Part shown: positions 51,891 through 61,191 of the stretch, piece by piece | Layout: the number at the start of each line of letters is the position of its first letter | Numbering within the stretch: the first letter of the stretch is position 1 | Assembly: GCF_002157625.1 (NCBI RefSeq) | Contig: NZ_BDMM01000002.1 | Coordinates: forward strand, 186,001-250,000 | Source of the DNA: Brevundimonas sp. SH203 | GTDB taxonomy: Bacteria > Pseudomonadota > Alphaproteobacteria > Caulobacterales > Caulobacteraceae | Length of the DNA: 64,000 bases | Direction: 5' to 3' | Translations under genes and position numbers: made by a program | The notes under the pieces: model-generated | Told to the model about the DNA's origin: nothing | The model's database searches: none | Seen by the model: the letters and a program-made list of their open reading frames with translations, nothing else

Positions 51891-53630
51891 GTGCGTTTTC
51901 AGACCAGAATCTTGGCGGTGGCGACGGCCGCCTTTCTGGCCGCATGGCCGGTCCTGGCGCAGGAGGCGCCGGTCGCTGTTCGGCCGGCCGCAGGCAGCGG
52001 CGGCGACATCGTCAGCTATGGCCAGATTCACAGCCCGGTCTCTGGTCGCGGCGGCATGGTGGTCAGCCAGAGCGATCCCGCGACGCGCGTCGGGGTAGAC
52101 ATCCTGCGGCGCGGCGGCAATGCGGTGGACGCCGCCATCGCCGTGGCCTTCGCCGAGGCCGTGACCCTTCCGCGCGCCGGCAATCTGGGCGGCTCGGGCT
52201 ATATGGTCGCGCACATGGCGGCGACGGCGGATCGACCGGCCCAGGACATCGCCATCAACTACTATGGCGTGGCGCCCGCCGCGACGACGCCCGAGCTTCT
52301 GCTCGGCGCCGACGGCAGGTTCGACCGCTCCAAGCCCTCGGGTTTCATCAACGTCGCCGTGCCCGGCACCGTCATGGGCATGTGGGAGGCGCACCGGCGT
52401 TTCGGCTCCATGCCCTGGGCCGATCTGATGGCCCCGGCGATTGCCCTGGCCCAGGACGGCTATGTCCTTTCGGAAGGCGAGGCCGACGCCACGGCCGGTC
52501 GGGCGCGGGTGCTGGCGACCGACCCCGGCGCGCGCGAAGCCTATCTGAAGCCGGACGGCGCCCCCTATCAGGCGGGCGAGGTCTTCCGTCAGCCCCTGCT
52601 GGCCGAAAGCCTGCGCAAGGTGGCGCGCGGCGGGGCCGACGAATTCTACCGGGGCGAGCTGGCGCGTCAGATCGTCGCGGGCGTTCAGGCGCGGGGCGGG
52701 GTCATCACCCTGGCCGACATGGCGGCCTATCGCGCCGACGTGTCCGAGCCGATCTGGGGCAGCTATCGTGGCAACCGCATCGCCTATATGCCGCCGACCG
52801 CCTCGGGCGTCAGCGTCGCCGAGGCGCTGAACCTGCTGGAGCATTTCGATCTGAAGGCCATGGGCTGGGGCAGCGTCGACGGTCTGCACCTGATTTCGGA
52901 GGCGATGAAGATCACCTCGTCCGACCGCAGGCTGATCGGCGGGGCGCCGCAATGGAACGCCCCGGCCCACGGCCTGGCCAGCAAGGGTTACGCCGCCGAA
53001 CGGGTGAAGCTGATCTCGCTGGACCGCTCGCTGGGCGCCGACGACATCCCCGAGGGCAATCCCTATCCGTTCGAGAGCAAGGACACGACCCACTTCTCCG
53101 TGGCGGACGACCGGGGCAATGCGGTCTCGAACACCTACACCCTGTCCAACTCCTACGGCGCGCACGTCGCCCCGGTCGGGACCGGAATCCTGCTGAACAA
53201 CAATCTGGACAACTTCGCCTGGGGCACGCGCGGCCAGCCCAACTCGCCCGCGCCGGGCAAGCGGCTGGGTTCGACCATCACGCCGATGATCGTGTTCAAG
53301 GACGACAAGCCCTGGCTGGTCACGGGCACCCCGGGCGGCGGCTATATCATCGCCACCATGGTCCAGCTGATCTCCAACGTCATCGACCACGACCTGAACA
53401 TCGCCGAGGCCGCCATGCGGCCGCGCCTGAACCAGGGCGGCGGCGACAGCCCGCTGGAGCTGGAAGGCGGTTTCTCGCCGGATGTGGAGCGGCTGTTGCG
53501 GGCGCGCGGGCATACGGTTCGGCCGTCCATGACCATGGGCAGCACCCAGTCGATCATGATCGAGGGCGACCGCTTCCTGGGCGCCGCCGACACGCGCCGG
53601 CCCGACGCCTTGGCGCTGGGCGTGCGTTAA
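51891..53630 (+). CDS. ggt: Gamma-glutamyltransferase
   Basis: A 579-residue periplasmic Ntn-hydrolase. Signal VRFQTRILAVATAAFLAAWP then VLAQ. The autoprocessing site and nucleophile is Thr399 in SKDTTHFSVADDRGN; GAHVAPVGTGILLNNNLDNF and TGTPGGGYIIATMVQ are the substrate-pocket and oxyanion regions. It hydrolyses or transfers the gamma-glutamyl group of glutathione and gamma-glutamyl peptides. I chose the GTG at 51891, preceded by AGGGGGT; GTG codons at 51876 and 51885 in frame are alternatives. A metalloprotease gene follows after 24 bases. Confidence 0.92.
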   Translation: MRFQTRILAVATAAFLAAWPVLAQEAPVAVRPAAGSGGDIVSYGQIHSPVSGRGGMVVSQSDPATRVGVDILRRGGNAVDAAIAVAFAEAVTLPRAGNLGGSGYMVAHMAATADRPAQDIAINYYGVAPAATTPELLLGADGRFDRSKPSGFINVAVPGTVMGMWEAHRRFGSMPWADLMAPAIALAQDGYVLSEGEADATAGRARVLATDPGAREAYLKPDGAPYQAGEVFRQPLLAESLRKVARGGADEFYRGELARQIVAGVQARGGVITLADMAAYRADVSEPIWGSYRGNRIAYMPPTASGVSVAEALNLLEHFDLKAMGWGSVDGLHLISEAMKITSSDRRLIGGAPQWNAPAHGLASKGYAAERVKLISLDRSLGADDIPEGNPYPFESKDTTHFSVADDRGNAVSNTYTLSNSYGAHVAPVGTGILLNNNLDNFAWGTRGQPNSPAPGKRLGSTITPMIVFKDDKPWLVTGTPGGGYIIATMVQLISNVIDHDLNIAEAAMRPRLNQGGGDSPLELEGGFSPDVERLLRARGHTVRPSMTMGSTQSIMIEGDRFLGAADTRRPDALALGVR

Positions 53631-53654
53631 GAAGCGACGAGCGGGGAGGCGAGG

Positions 53655-56120
53655 ATGCGCAAGGTTCTGATGGCGGGCGTCGCCGGACTGGTGCTGGCCT
53701 CGGCCGTTCCGGCGGCGGCCCAGACGACTGCACGGACGGCCGCCGCCCCGGCGCCCGCCGCCTGGCATGAGGGGCTGTTCGCGGTTCGCGCCGATCCGCA
53801 GAAGAGCAAGGTCAGCGTCCGCCTGCCCGCGCCGGGCGCCGACGGCGTTCTGGCCCGCTATCTGTATCAGCCGGGTCTGTCGGCCGGTCTGGGCATGGAC
53901 GGGGCGGGTCTGGACCGTTCGGGGCTGGGCCAGGCGCAGATCGTGGCCTTCCGCAAGGTCGGCAACCGCGTCTTCGCCGCCTTCGAGAACGAGGATTTCC
54001 GCGCCCAGAACGCCGACGCCGATCAGGTGAACGCCGTCGCCGCCTCCTTCACCGCGCCCGTGGTCTGGTCCGGCGAGGTGATCGAGACGGGGGCCGACGG
54101 CGCGGTGACGGTCGATCTGTCAGGCTTTCTGGAGCGGGACGCGGTCAATGCCGTGGGCCGCCTGAAACGCGCCAGACTGGGGACGTTCAAGCCCGCCCCG
54201 ACCCTCAGCTTCATCGACACGGCCCGAACGCTGGTCTTCCCCGAGAACGTCGAGTTCGACACGGTTCAGACCTTCACCAGCGACGAACCGGCCGCCGAAT
54301 TGTCGCGCGTCTCGCCCGAGGCGCGCGCCGTCACCCTGACGGTCCATCACTCCTTCATCCGCCTGCCTGATGCAGGGTTCCAGCCCGTGCCGCACGACCC
54401 GCGCTCGGGCACCTCGGCGCAGGTGCTGGTGACGGACTTCGCCGCCGATCTGGATCATCCGGTGGTCAGCCGTCTGGCCCGTCGTTTCCGGCTGGAGAAG
54501 GCCGACCCGACCGCCGCCCGGTCGCCGGTGAAAAAGCCCATCGTCTTCTATGTCGACCGCGCCGCGCCGCCCGCCATCCGCCAGGCCCTGATCGAGGGCG
54601 GCAACTGGTGGGCCCAGGCGTTCGACCAGGCGGGCTATGTTGACGCCTTCCGGGTCGAACTGCTGCCCGAGGGCGCCGATCCGATGGATGCGCGCTACAA
54701 CATCGTCTCCTGGGTCCACCGCGAGACGCGCGGCTGGTCGACCGGAACCAGCGTCAACGACCCGCGCACCGGCGAGATCGTGCGCGGCGTGGTCCAGCTG
54801 GGCTCGCTGCGCGACCGTCAGGACAAGATGATCTTCGAGGGGCTGGTCGGCGCCGACCGCAGCGGGACGGGAGCCGAGGACGATCCCGACCGACTGGCCT
54901 ATCAACGCCTGCGCCAGCTGTCGGCGCACGAGATCGGTCACGCCCTGGGCATCGCCCACAACTTCGCCGCCTCGACGTTCGAGGGGCGGGCCTCGGTGAT
55001 GGATTATCCGGCGCCGTGGGTGATCGCGGACGGCGACCGTCTGGACTTCAGCCGCGCCTACACCACCGGCGTCGGCGCCTGGGACCGATATGTCGTGAAC
55101 TGGCTGTACGGCGATGCGCCGGGCCAGGCGCCGCAGGCGCGCCGCGCGGCCCTGGCGGCCGAGGCCCAGGCCAGGGGCTATCGCTTCGTCAACGACACCG
55201 ACACCCGGCCGTTGGGCAGCCTGCAGCCCTATGGCGCGATGTGGGACAACGGCTCGGACGTGGTGGCCGAGTTCGCCAACACCCTGGCGGTGCGGCGCAT
55301 CGCCCTGTCGCGGTTCGGGCTGAACAACCTGCCGGCGGGTGCGCCGGCGGCGGATTTGCGGCGCGTGGTCGTGCCCATCTATCTGTATCACCGCTATCAG
55401 ACGACGGCGGTGGGGCGTCAGATCGGCGGCGTGGACTATGCCTACGCCGTCAGCGGCGACGGGCGCGAGCGGGCCGATCCCGTGCCCGCCGACCGCCAGC
55501 GCGCGGCGCTGAACGCCCTGATTCTGGCCCTGTCGCCCGAGACGCTGGACCTGCCGGATCGGGTGCTGGACCTGTTGTCGTCGGCCCAGTCGGGCGTGCC
55601 GGATCGCCAGACCGACATCGAACTGTTCGACAGCCGCACGGACGCGGTGTTCGATCCGTCCTCGGCGGCGGCCGCGGCGGTGGAGACGGTGTACGAGACC
55701 CTGCTGGCGCCCGAGCGCCTGAACCGGCTGGTCGAACAGCAGCGTCGCGATCCGGCGCAACTCGGTCTGATCGAAACCCTGGATCGCATCGCCGCGACGG
55801 TGGGCGCCAGGCCGCCGCTGAACGCCCGCCAGGCCGAGCTGCGCCGCGTGGCGCGGGCCCGCTACGTCGCCTATCTGGCCGCGCTGATCCAGGGCAAGGA
55901 CCTGTCCTCGACCGCCCAGGGCGCCGTCCGCGACGTCGCCCGCCGGTTCGGCGACGCGCTGAAAACGTGCCGGGGCGACGCGCTCGAAACCGCTCAGTGC
56001 GCCTATCTGGCCCGGGTGCTGACCGGCCCCGAAGAGGGCCTCAAGACCTTCAACGAAAGCCAGCCCGCCAAGCAGCCCGTCCCGCCCGGCGCCCCGATCG
56101 GCAGCGACGACGGGCGTTAG
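53655..56120 (+). CDS. Secreted zinc metalloprotease (DUF5117/DUF4953, metzincin)
   Basis: An 821-residue exported protease. Signal MRKVLMAGVAGLVLASAVPA then AAQ. The N-terminal part (about 60-290) fits DUF5117 and the catalytic part DUF4953, with HEIGHALGIAHN at 425-436 (His425, Glu426, His429, His435) and the Met-turn SVMDYP just after. Likely periplasmic or surface peptide degradation. Cotranscribed with GGT (24-base gap), opposite a receptor/amidohydrolase pair, consistent with peptide scavenging. Ends 18 bases from the convergent poxB. Confidence 0.88.
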   Translation: MRKVLMAGVAGLVLASAVPAAAQTTARTAAAPAPAAWHEGLFAVRADPQKSKVSVRLPAPGADGVLARYLYQPGLSAGLGMDGAGLDRSGLGQAQIVAFRKVGNRVFAAFENEDFRAQNADADQVNAVAASFTAPVVWSGEVIETGADGAVTVDLSGFLERDAVNAVGRLKRARLGTFKPAPTLSFIDTARTLVFPENVEFDTVQTFTSDEPAAELSRVSPEARAVTLTVHHSFIRLPDAGFQPVPHDPRSGTSAQVLVTDFAADLDHPVVSRLARRFRLEKADPTAARSPVKKPIVFYVDRAAPPAIRQALIEGGNWWAQAFDQAGYVDAFRVELLPEGADPMDARYNIVSWVHRETRGWSTGTSVNDPRTGEIVRGVVQLGSLRDRQDKMIFEGLVGADRSGTGAEDDPDRLAYQRLRQLSAHEIGHALGIAHNFAASTFEGRASVMDYPAPWVIADGDRLDFSRAYTTGVGAWDRYVVNWLYGDAPGQAPQARRAALAAEAQARGYRFVNDTDTRPLGSLQPYGAMWDNGSDVVAEFANTLAVRRIALSRFGLNNLPAGAPAADLRRVVVPIYLYHRYQTTAVGRQIGGVDYAYAVSGDGRERADPVPADRQRAALNALILALSPETLDLPDRVLDLLSSAQSGVPDRQTDIELFDSRTDAVFDPSSAAAAAVETVYETLLAPERLNRLVEQQRRDPAQLGLIETLDRIAATVGARPPLNARQAELRRVARARYVAYLAALIQGKDLSSTAQGAVRDVARRFGDALKTCRGDALETAQCAYLARVLTGPEEGLKTFNESQPAKQPVPPGAPIGSDDGR

Positions 56121-56138
56121 ACGCGGCCCCGCCGAGGC

Positions 56139-57857
56139 TCACAGATTGGTGCGGGCCAGTTCCAGCACCTCGTCGCCGCGACCGTTCATGATGGCCTTCA
56201 GCATGAACAGGCTGAAGCCCTTGGCCTGTTCCTTCTTGATCTTCGGCGGGATGACGAGTTCCTGGCCGGCGGTGACGACATCGACCAGGGCGGGGCCGGG
56301 GTGGGCCAGGGCCTGGGCCACCGCATCCTCGACCTGATCCGAGGCCTCGACGCGGAAGCTCTTGATCCCCATCGCCTGGGCCATGGCGGCGAAGTCGGGG
56401 TTCTTCAGGTCGGTGCCGACATCGAGGAAGCCTGCCGCTTTCATCTCCATCGCTACGAAGCCCAGCGAGCCGTTGTTATAGACCACGACCTTCAGCGGCA
56501 GGCCCAGCTGCGACAGGCTGATGAAGTCGCCCATCATCATGGTGAAGCCGCCGTCGCCGGACAGGGAGATCACCTGACGGCCCGGCGCCGAGGCCTGGGC
56601 GCCGATGCCCTGAAGCATCGCATTGGCCATGGAGCCGTGGTTGAACGACCCCAGCAACCGTCGCCGGCCGTTCATGGTCAGATAGCGGGCGGCCCAGACG
56701 GTCGGGGTGCCGACGTCGGCGGTGAAGACGGCGTCCGGGGCGGCCAGTCGGTCGATTACGGCGGTCAGATATTGCGGATGGATGGGCCGGTCGGCGGGGG
56801 CGGGGCGGGCCAGTTCGTCCAGACCCTTTCGCGCCTCGGCATAGTGTTTGCGGGCGGCGTCGAGGAAGCGCGACGAGCGATCCGCCTTCAGGTGCGGGAT
56901 CAGGGCGGGCACGGTCTCGGCCACGTCGCCGACGATCCCCTGCGCCAGATGGGCGCGTTTGCCCAGGGCCGACGGATCGCGGTCGATCTGGATGATCCTG
57001 GCGTCCGCCGGATAGAAGTTGCGATAGGGGAAGTCGGTCCCCAGCATGACCAGGGCGTCGCAGTTCATCAGGGCGTGATAGCCGGATGAGAAGCCGATCA
57101 GGCCGGTCATGCCCACGTCATAGGGATTGTCCCATTCGACATGCTCCTTGCCGCGCAGGGCGTGGACGACGGGGGCCTGAAGCGCCTCGGCCAGGGCCAG
57201 GACCTGGTCGTGGGCGCCGGCGCAGCCGCTGCCGGCCAGGATGGCGACCTTTTCGGCCCCGTTCAGCAGCTGGGCGGCGCGCGTCACGTCGGCGACGGCG
57301 GGGGCGATGCGGGGACGGGCGGGCGCGGTCCAGTCGGGCGAGGCGCCGTCGGGCGCGCGGGCCAGGGCCACGTCGCCGGGCAGGACGATCACCGCCACCC
57401 CGCCCTTGCCGACCGCCGTGTTCAGGGCGCGGGCCAGGACGCCGGGGAACTGGGCCGGGTTGGACACCAGCTCGCAGAAGTCGCTGCACTCGCGGAACAG
57501 CTCCTGCGGATGAGTCTCCTGGAAATAGCCCAGGCCGATCTCGGACGACGGGATGTGGGCGGCGATGGCCAGGACCGGAACCCGGTTGCGATGGCAGTCG
57601 TAAAGGCCGTTGATCAGATGCAGATTGCCCGGCCCGCAGCTGCCGGCGCAGACGGCCAGATCGCCCGTCACGGCCGCCTCGGCCCCGGCGGCGAAGGCGG
57701 CGGTCTCCTCGTGGCGGACGTGCATCCATTCGATCTGGTCGAAGCGGCGCAGGCTGTCGTTCAGGCCGTTCAGGCTGTCGCCCGTGACGCCCCAGATACG
57801 CTTCACCCCGGCCGCAGCCAGCGTCTTGGCCACAAGGTCCGCGACGGTCATCGCCAT
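56139..57857 (-). CDS. poxB: Pyruvate dehydrogenase (quinone), PoxB-like
   Basis: A 572-residue ThDP/FAD enzyme, the same length as E. coli PoxB. The N-terminal domain has [17 protein letters not shown] and the ThDP-activating Glu in [17 protein letters not shown]; the ThDP-binding motif is [16 protein letters not shown] ... [10 protein letters not shown]. It oxidatively decarboxylates pyruvate to acetate and passes electrons to ubiquinone at the membrane. Start at 57857 (MAMTVADL); ATG at 57851 is also possible. Confidence 0.9.
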   Translation of the reverse strand: MAMTVADLVAKTLAAAGVKRIWGVTGDSLNGLNDSLRRFDQIEWMHVRHEETAAFAAGAEAAVTGDLAVCAGSCGPGNLHLINGLYDCHRNRVPVLAIAAHIPSSEIGLGYFQETHPQELFRECSDFCELVSNPAQFPGVLARALNTAVGKGGVAVIVLPGDVALARAPDGASPDWTAPARPRIAPAVADVTRAAQLLNGAEKVAILAGSGCAGAHDQVLALAEALQAPVVHALRGKEHVEWDNPYDVGMTGLIGFSSGYHALMNCDALVMLGTDFPYRNFYPADARIIQIDRDPSALGKRAHLAQGIVGDVAETVPALIPHLKADRSSRFLDAARKHYAEARKGLDELARPAPADRPIHPQYLTAVIDRLAAPDAVFTADVGTPTVWAARYLTMNGRRRLLGSFNHGSMANAMLQGIGAQASAPGRQVISLSGDGGFTMMMGDFISLSQLGLPLKVVVYNNGSLGFVAMEMKAAGFLDVGTDLKNPDFAAMAQAMGIKSFRVEASDQVEDAVAQALAHPGPALVDVVTAGQELVIPPKIKKEQAKGFSLFMLKAIMNGRGDEVLELARTNL

Positions 57858-58004
57858 AATGATATTCCCGGTAGGTCTGCTGTTTTCGACGACCGGAGCG
57901 AGGCGTCCGGCCCAGCTTAACAATGCGTGGGACGCCATTCGGCTGCCTGCGTCTGTCGCGCCGCAGCGAAGCCGCTATGGTGCGGCGATGACTCGGGCTG
58001 CGGC

Positions 58005-59045
58005 ATGATCAAATACATCGGCTCCAAGCGCGCCCTGCTGGGCCATGTGACGGGGGCGATCGCCGGCGTCCTGCCCGACGGCGGGCGGGTGTGCGACCTG
58101 TTCTCGGGCACGGCGCGGGTCGGCCATGCGCTGAAGAAACAGGGGTTTCAGGTCTGGTCGAACGACGTGAACGCCTATGCTCACGTCCTGGCGACCACCT
58201 ATGTCCAGGCGGATCGGGAGCGGTGGATCGACCGGGCCGAGGCCGTGCTGGCCGAACTGAGGGCCGTCTCGCCCCGGGCGGGCTGGTTCACCCAGGCCTT
58301 CTGCCGCGACGCCCGCTACTTCCACCCCGACAACGGCGCGCGCATCGACGCGGTGCGCGACCGGATCGAGGCGATGGGGCTGGAGCCGGAACTGAAGGCT
58401 ATCGCCCTGGTCAGCCTGATGGAGGCGGCGGATCGGGTCGACTCCACCGCCGGGGTTCAGATGGCCTATATGAAGCAGTGGGCGCCGCGCGCGCTGAAGC
58501 CGCTGGTGCTGAGGACGCCCGATCTGGTCCCGGCCGCAACGGGCGGCGCCTGCCGGGCGACGCAGGGGGATGCGGTCGAGATCGCCGATCAGGTGGAGGC
58601 GGACCTGGTCTATCTGGACCCGCCCTACAACCAGCATTCCTATCTGGCCAACTACCATTGCTGGGAGAGTCTGGTGCTGTGGGACCGGCCCGAGACCTAT
58701 GGGGTGGCCAACAAGCGGGTGGACGTGAAGACGCGCAAGAGCCCCTTCAACAGCCGCCCCGGCATCGGCCCGGCCCTGCGGTCGGTGATCGAGCGGGTCA
58801 GGGCGCCGAACCTGATCGTCAGCTTCAACGACGAGGGCTATCTGAGCCGGGCCGAGCTGGTCGAGATGCTGTCGGCGCGCGGCCATGTGCAGGTGATCGA
58901 GGTGGCCCATCCCCGCTATGTCGGGGCGCGCATCGGCATCCATAATCCCAGGGGCGAGAAGGTCGGACAGGTCGGGCGGCTGAGGAACGTGGAGCAGCTG
59001 TTCGTGGTCACGGATCGGCCGGTGGCCCTGCCGGTCGCCGCATAA
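58005..59045 (+). CDS. D12-class DNA adenine methyltransferase (orphan)
   Basis: A 346-residue N6-adenine methyltransferase. Motif X/I: MIKYIGSKRALLGHV and VCDLFSGTARVGHALK (SAM binding); motif IV DPPYNQHSYLANYHCWE with Asp205-Pro-Pro-Tyr208; a late IVSFNDEGYLS. The alpha-type D12 order suggests a Dam/M.FokI-like relative, not CcrM (GANTC), which is a beta-type enzyme. No restriction gene is adjacent. The ATG at 58005 begins the conserved motif; the longer frame is unlikely. Recognition sequence unknown. Confidence 0.87.
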   Translation: MIKYIGSKRALLGHVTGAIAGVLPDGGRVCDLFSGTARVGHALKKQGFQVWSNDVNAYAHVLATTYVQADRERWIDRAEAVLAELRAVSPRAGWFTQAFCRDARYFHPDNGARIDAVRDRIEAMGLEPELKAIALVSLMEAADRVDSTAGVQMAYMKQWAPRALKPLVLRTPDLVPAATGGACRATQGDAVEIADQVEADLVYLDPPYNQHSYLANYHCWESLVLWDRPETYGVANKRVDVKTRKSPFNSRPGIGPALRSVIERVRAPNLIVSFNDEGYLSRAELVEMLSARGHVQVIEVAHPRYVGARIGIHNPRGEKVGQVGRLRNVEQLFVVTDRPVALPVAA

Positions 59046-59088
59046 GCCCAGCAAAAACAACGACGGCTCTGCTGGAACGCGAATCGCG

Positions 59089-59454
59089 ATGCGCCGTTCG
59101 GCAGATATGGAACCCCGCGCCGACATCGCCCGCATCAAGCCCAAGGCGGACGCCGACATGCTCGGCGGGGGCGGTCGGATCGCACCGGCCGAGGCCCGCT
59201 CGTGGGCGCCCAGGGCGGATGCCCCGCGCGTCGTCGGGGCGGACTGGGGCTGGGCCGCGCCGCCGATCGACGGCCGCCCGACCTTCACCCACAACGCCGC
59301 CCGCTACAGCCGTCCGGCCGAGGCGCCGACGGCGGTGGAGCCCATGGACCTGGAGCTGGAACTGGCGCCGCCGCCGCGCTGGATGATGATGGTGGCGGGG
59401 GCGGCCGTGGCGGCCCTGCTGGGCGCGCTGCTGGGCGGCTTCATGCACATCTGA
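59089..59454 (+). CDS. Hypothetical tail-anchored protein
   Basis: A 121-residue protein with no signal. The N-terminal 95 residues are Arg/Ala/Pro-rich, probably disordered, with a WAPRADAPRVVGADWGWAAP stretch. The C-terminal MMMVAGAAVAALLGALLGG is a transmembrane helix ending GFMHI three residues on, so the protein should be tail-anchored in the inner membrane. The start may instead be the ATG at 59107. Convergent with rnhB (seven bases between stops). No family recognised. Confidence 0.6.
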   Translation: MRRSADMEPRADIARIKPKADADMLGGGGRIAPAEARSWAPRADAPRVVGADWGWAAPPIDGRPTFTHNAARYSRPAEAPTAVEPMDLELELAPPPRWMMMVAGAAVAALLGALLGGFMHI

Positions 59455-59461
59455 GGCGGCG

Positions 59462-60103
59462 TCAGGCCTCCTGCAACAGGGCGCGGATCGGCGACCAGCT
59501 GCGGCGATGCGCCGGGCAGGGACCGAGCGTTTTCAAGGCGTTCTGGTGGATGGGGGCGTTATAACCCTTGTGGCGGGCGAAGCCGTAGCCGGGGTATTGG
59601 GCGTCCAGTTCGATCATCAGCCGATCCCGCGCCGTCTTGGCCAGGACGGAGGCCGCCGCGATGGACAGGGACAGGCCGTCGCCGCCCACCACCGTCTGGA
59701 TCTCGCACGGCAGCTTGAACCGATAGTTGCCGTCGACCAGGGCCGCCACCGGCTGGACCTGCAGCGCCTCGATGGCGCGGCACATGGCCAGCCCGGTGGC
59801 GTGCAGGATGTTCAGGTCCTCGATCTCTTCCACCGAGGCGAAGCCGACGCCCCAGGCGACGGCGCGGGCCTTGATCTCCGGCTCAAGCGCGGCGCGGCGC
59901 TTTTCGGTCAGGGCCTTGGAGTCGTCGATGCCGGGCGGCAGGTCGTCGGGGTTCAGGATCACCGCCGCCGCCGACACCGGCCCCGCCCACGGCCCGCGCC
60001 CGGCCTCGTCCACGCCGCAGACAGGACCGTTGACGCGCTGGATCAGCAGGGTTTCCAGCGCCAGGGTCGGGAAGGCTTTCGGATTTGCGGGGGCTTTAGC
60101 CAT
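59462..60103 (-). CDS. rnhB: Ribonuclease HII
   Basis: A 213-residue enzyme that cleaves the RNA strand of RNA-DNA hybrids and initiates removal of single ribonucleotides. The catalytic [11 protein letters not shown] block holds the Asp-Glu pair; [12 protein letters not shown] and [15 protein letters not shown] follow, and [15 protein letters not shown] lies near the C-terminus. The ATG at 60103 gives [12 protein letters not shown]; the longer frame overlaps tag. It overlaps the tag coding end by eight bases. Confidence 0.94.
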   Translation of the reverse strand: MAKAPANPKAFPTLALETLLIQRVNGPVCGVDEAGRGPWAGPVSAAAVILNPDDLPPGIDDSKALTEKRRAALEPEIKARAVAWGVGFASVEEIEDLNILHATGLAMCRAIEALQVQPVAALVDGNYRFKLPCEIQTVVGGDGLSLSIAAASVLAKTARDRLMIELDAQYPGYGFARHKGYNAPIHQNALKTLGPCPAHRRSWSPIRALLQEA

Positions 60104-60695
60104 GGCCCGCCATCGCACGAACCTGGGCGTGACGGAAGCAGGTGTTCTGATGGTCGTTGACCATGCCGACGGCCTGCATGAAGGCATAGACGATCACCGG
60201 GCCGCAGAAGTTGAAGCCGCGCTTCTTCAGGGCCTTGGCCATGGCCTCGGACTGTTCGGTCTTGACCGGGGCGTCGCGGTAATCGGCCCAGTCGGTCTGG
60301 ATCGGTTCGCCGCCGACGAAGGACCACAGCCATTCGGAGAAGTCCTCGCCGTTGTCGCGCATCTCCAGCCAGATCTGGGCGCCCCGGATGGCGGCGTTGA
60401 TCTTGGCGCGCGAGCGGATGATGCGAGGATCGTTCAGCAGGCGCTGGATGTCGTCCTCGCCATAGCGGGCGACGATCTCGGGGTCGAAACCGTCGAAGGC
60501 GTCGCGGATGCCCTCGCGCTTTTTCAGAATGGTGATCCAGGCCAGACCGGCCTGAAACCCGTCCAGGATCAGCTTCTCCCACAGGGCGCGGGGATCGCGT
60601 TCCGGCACGCCCCATTCGGCGTCGTGATAGGCGATGTAGAGCGGGTCCGTGGTCCCGCACCAGCCGCAGCGGCCGTCGGCGTGTGAATCGGTCAT
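60096..60695 (-). CDS. tag: DNA-3-methyladenine glycosylase I
   Basis: A 199-residue base-excision repair glycosylase. It matches Tag throughout: [40 protein letters not shown] and [20 protein letters not shown] then [15 protein letters not shown]. The Cys/His zinc ligands are the early Cys and His and the late His/Cys of NDHQNTCF. It removes 3-methyladenine. Three 9-base repeats and a GC-containing inverted repeat lie in its upstream region. Confidence 0.95.
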   Translation of the reverse strand: MTDSHADGRCGWCGTTDPLYIAYHDAEWGVPERDPRALWEKLILDGFQAGLAWITILKKREGIRDAFDGFDPEIVARYGEDDIQRLLNDPRIIRSRAKINAAIRGAQIWLEMRDNGEDFSEWLWSFVGGEPIQTDWADYRDAPVKTEQSEAMAKALKKRGFNFCGPVIVYAFMQAVGMVNDHQNTCFRHAQVRAMAGHG

Positions 60696-60765
60696 GGGCT
60701 TATGTTGCCCGTCTGTTCCGGTCGAGGGAAGGGCGGGGTTCGGGATGGGGCGGCGAAAAAAACAC

Positions 60766-60792
60766 CGTCTGAATCGTCTGAACTGTCTGAAA
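60766..60792. repeat. Three tandem 9-base repeats
   Basis: CGTCTGAAT, CGTCTGAAC and TGTCTGAAA follow directly on each other. They lie 71-97 bases upstream of the tag start and could be iterated protein-binding sites. Confidence 0.6.
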
Positions 60793-60809
60793 TCGGGGGC
60801 GGGGCGAAA

Positions 60810-60844
60810 TTGCACTGCACCGTTGAAAAAGGTGCAAAGTGCAA
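60810..60844. promoter_or_regulatory. Inverted repeat TTGCACTGCACC / GGTGCAAAGTGCAA
   Basis: The arms pair as GGTGCA and GTGCAA blocks around a nine-base GTTGAAAAA loop. Its place in a divergent regulatory region suggests an operator or a short RNA hairpin; no partner identified. Confidence 0.5.
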
Positions 60845-61012
60845 TTCGGGCTGGGTGTTCGTTCGACGTGACGGGGCCTCCGCGGTGAAACTCGCATTGT
60901 AGGCGCGTTAGGAGGTGCGGTGGGTCGATTGACGCTGGTTGTCGTTAAGGCGTTGAGATCAGAACGAAAACTAGTCCGAAAAAGGATGTTTGGCGGCCTT
61001 CGTTCCCTCTTT

Positions 61013-61176
61013 CGTCATCCTCCGGCAAGCCGCCTGCGGCTCAGGCCGGGGGACCCAGCGGCGCGCGTGAGCGCGAACCTGTCGCGGAACGGGTCTTTCA
61101 ACATCGTGGGGCGGATGGATTTCGCCTTCGGCGCCGCTGGGTCCCCCGGTCTCGCTCCGCTCGCCGGAGGATGACG
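61013..61176. repeat. Palindromic intergenic repeat, type 2
   Basis: A 164-base inverted repeat with outer arms CGTCATCCTCCGGC / GCCGGAGGATGACG and inner arms CCGGGGGACCCAGCGGCGC / GCGCCGCTGGGTCCCCCGG, interrupted by unpaired segments. It sits 15 bases from the SDR stop and probably ends that transcript. The family differs from the 17625 element. Confidence 0.78.
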
Positions 61177-61191
61177 ATTAAGAAGGAGGCC

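Larger units (their letters stand above)
60696..61191. other. Intergenic region with repeats, upstream of tag
   Basis: No gene is supported in this 496-base stretch. It holds three tandem 9-mers (60766-60792), an inverted repeat around GTTGAAAAA (60810-60844) and a long palindrome (61013-61176). A short plus-strand open frame at 60920-61174 mostly translates the palindrome and is judged non-coding. Confidence 0.6.

Noticed and set aside
58005..59045. Assignment as CcrM
   Set aside because: The motif order is D12 alpha type with DPPY late; CcrM is a beta-type methyltransferase with a different layout.
60920..61174. Short plus-strand open frame upstream of the SDR
   Set aside because: Most of it translates the long palindrome; no conserved protein pattern and no ribosome site.
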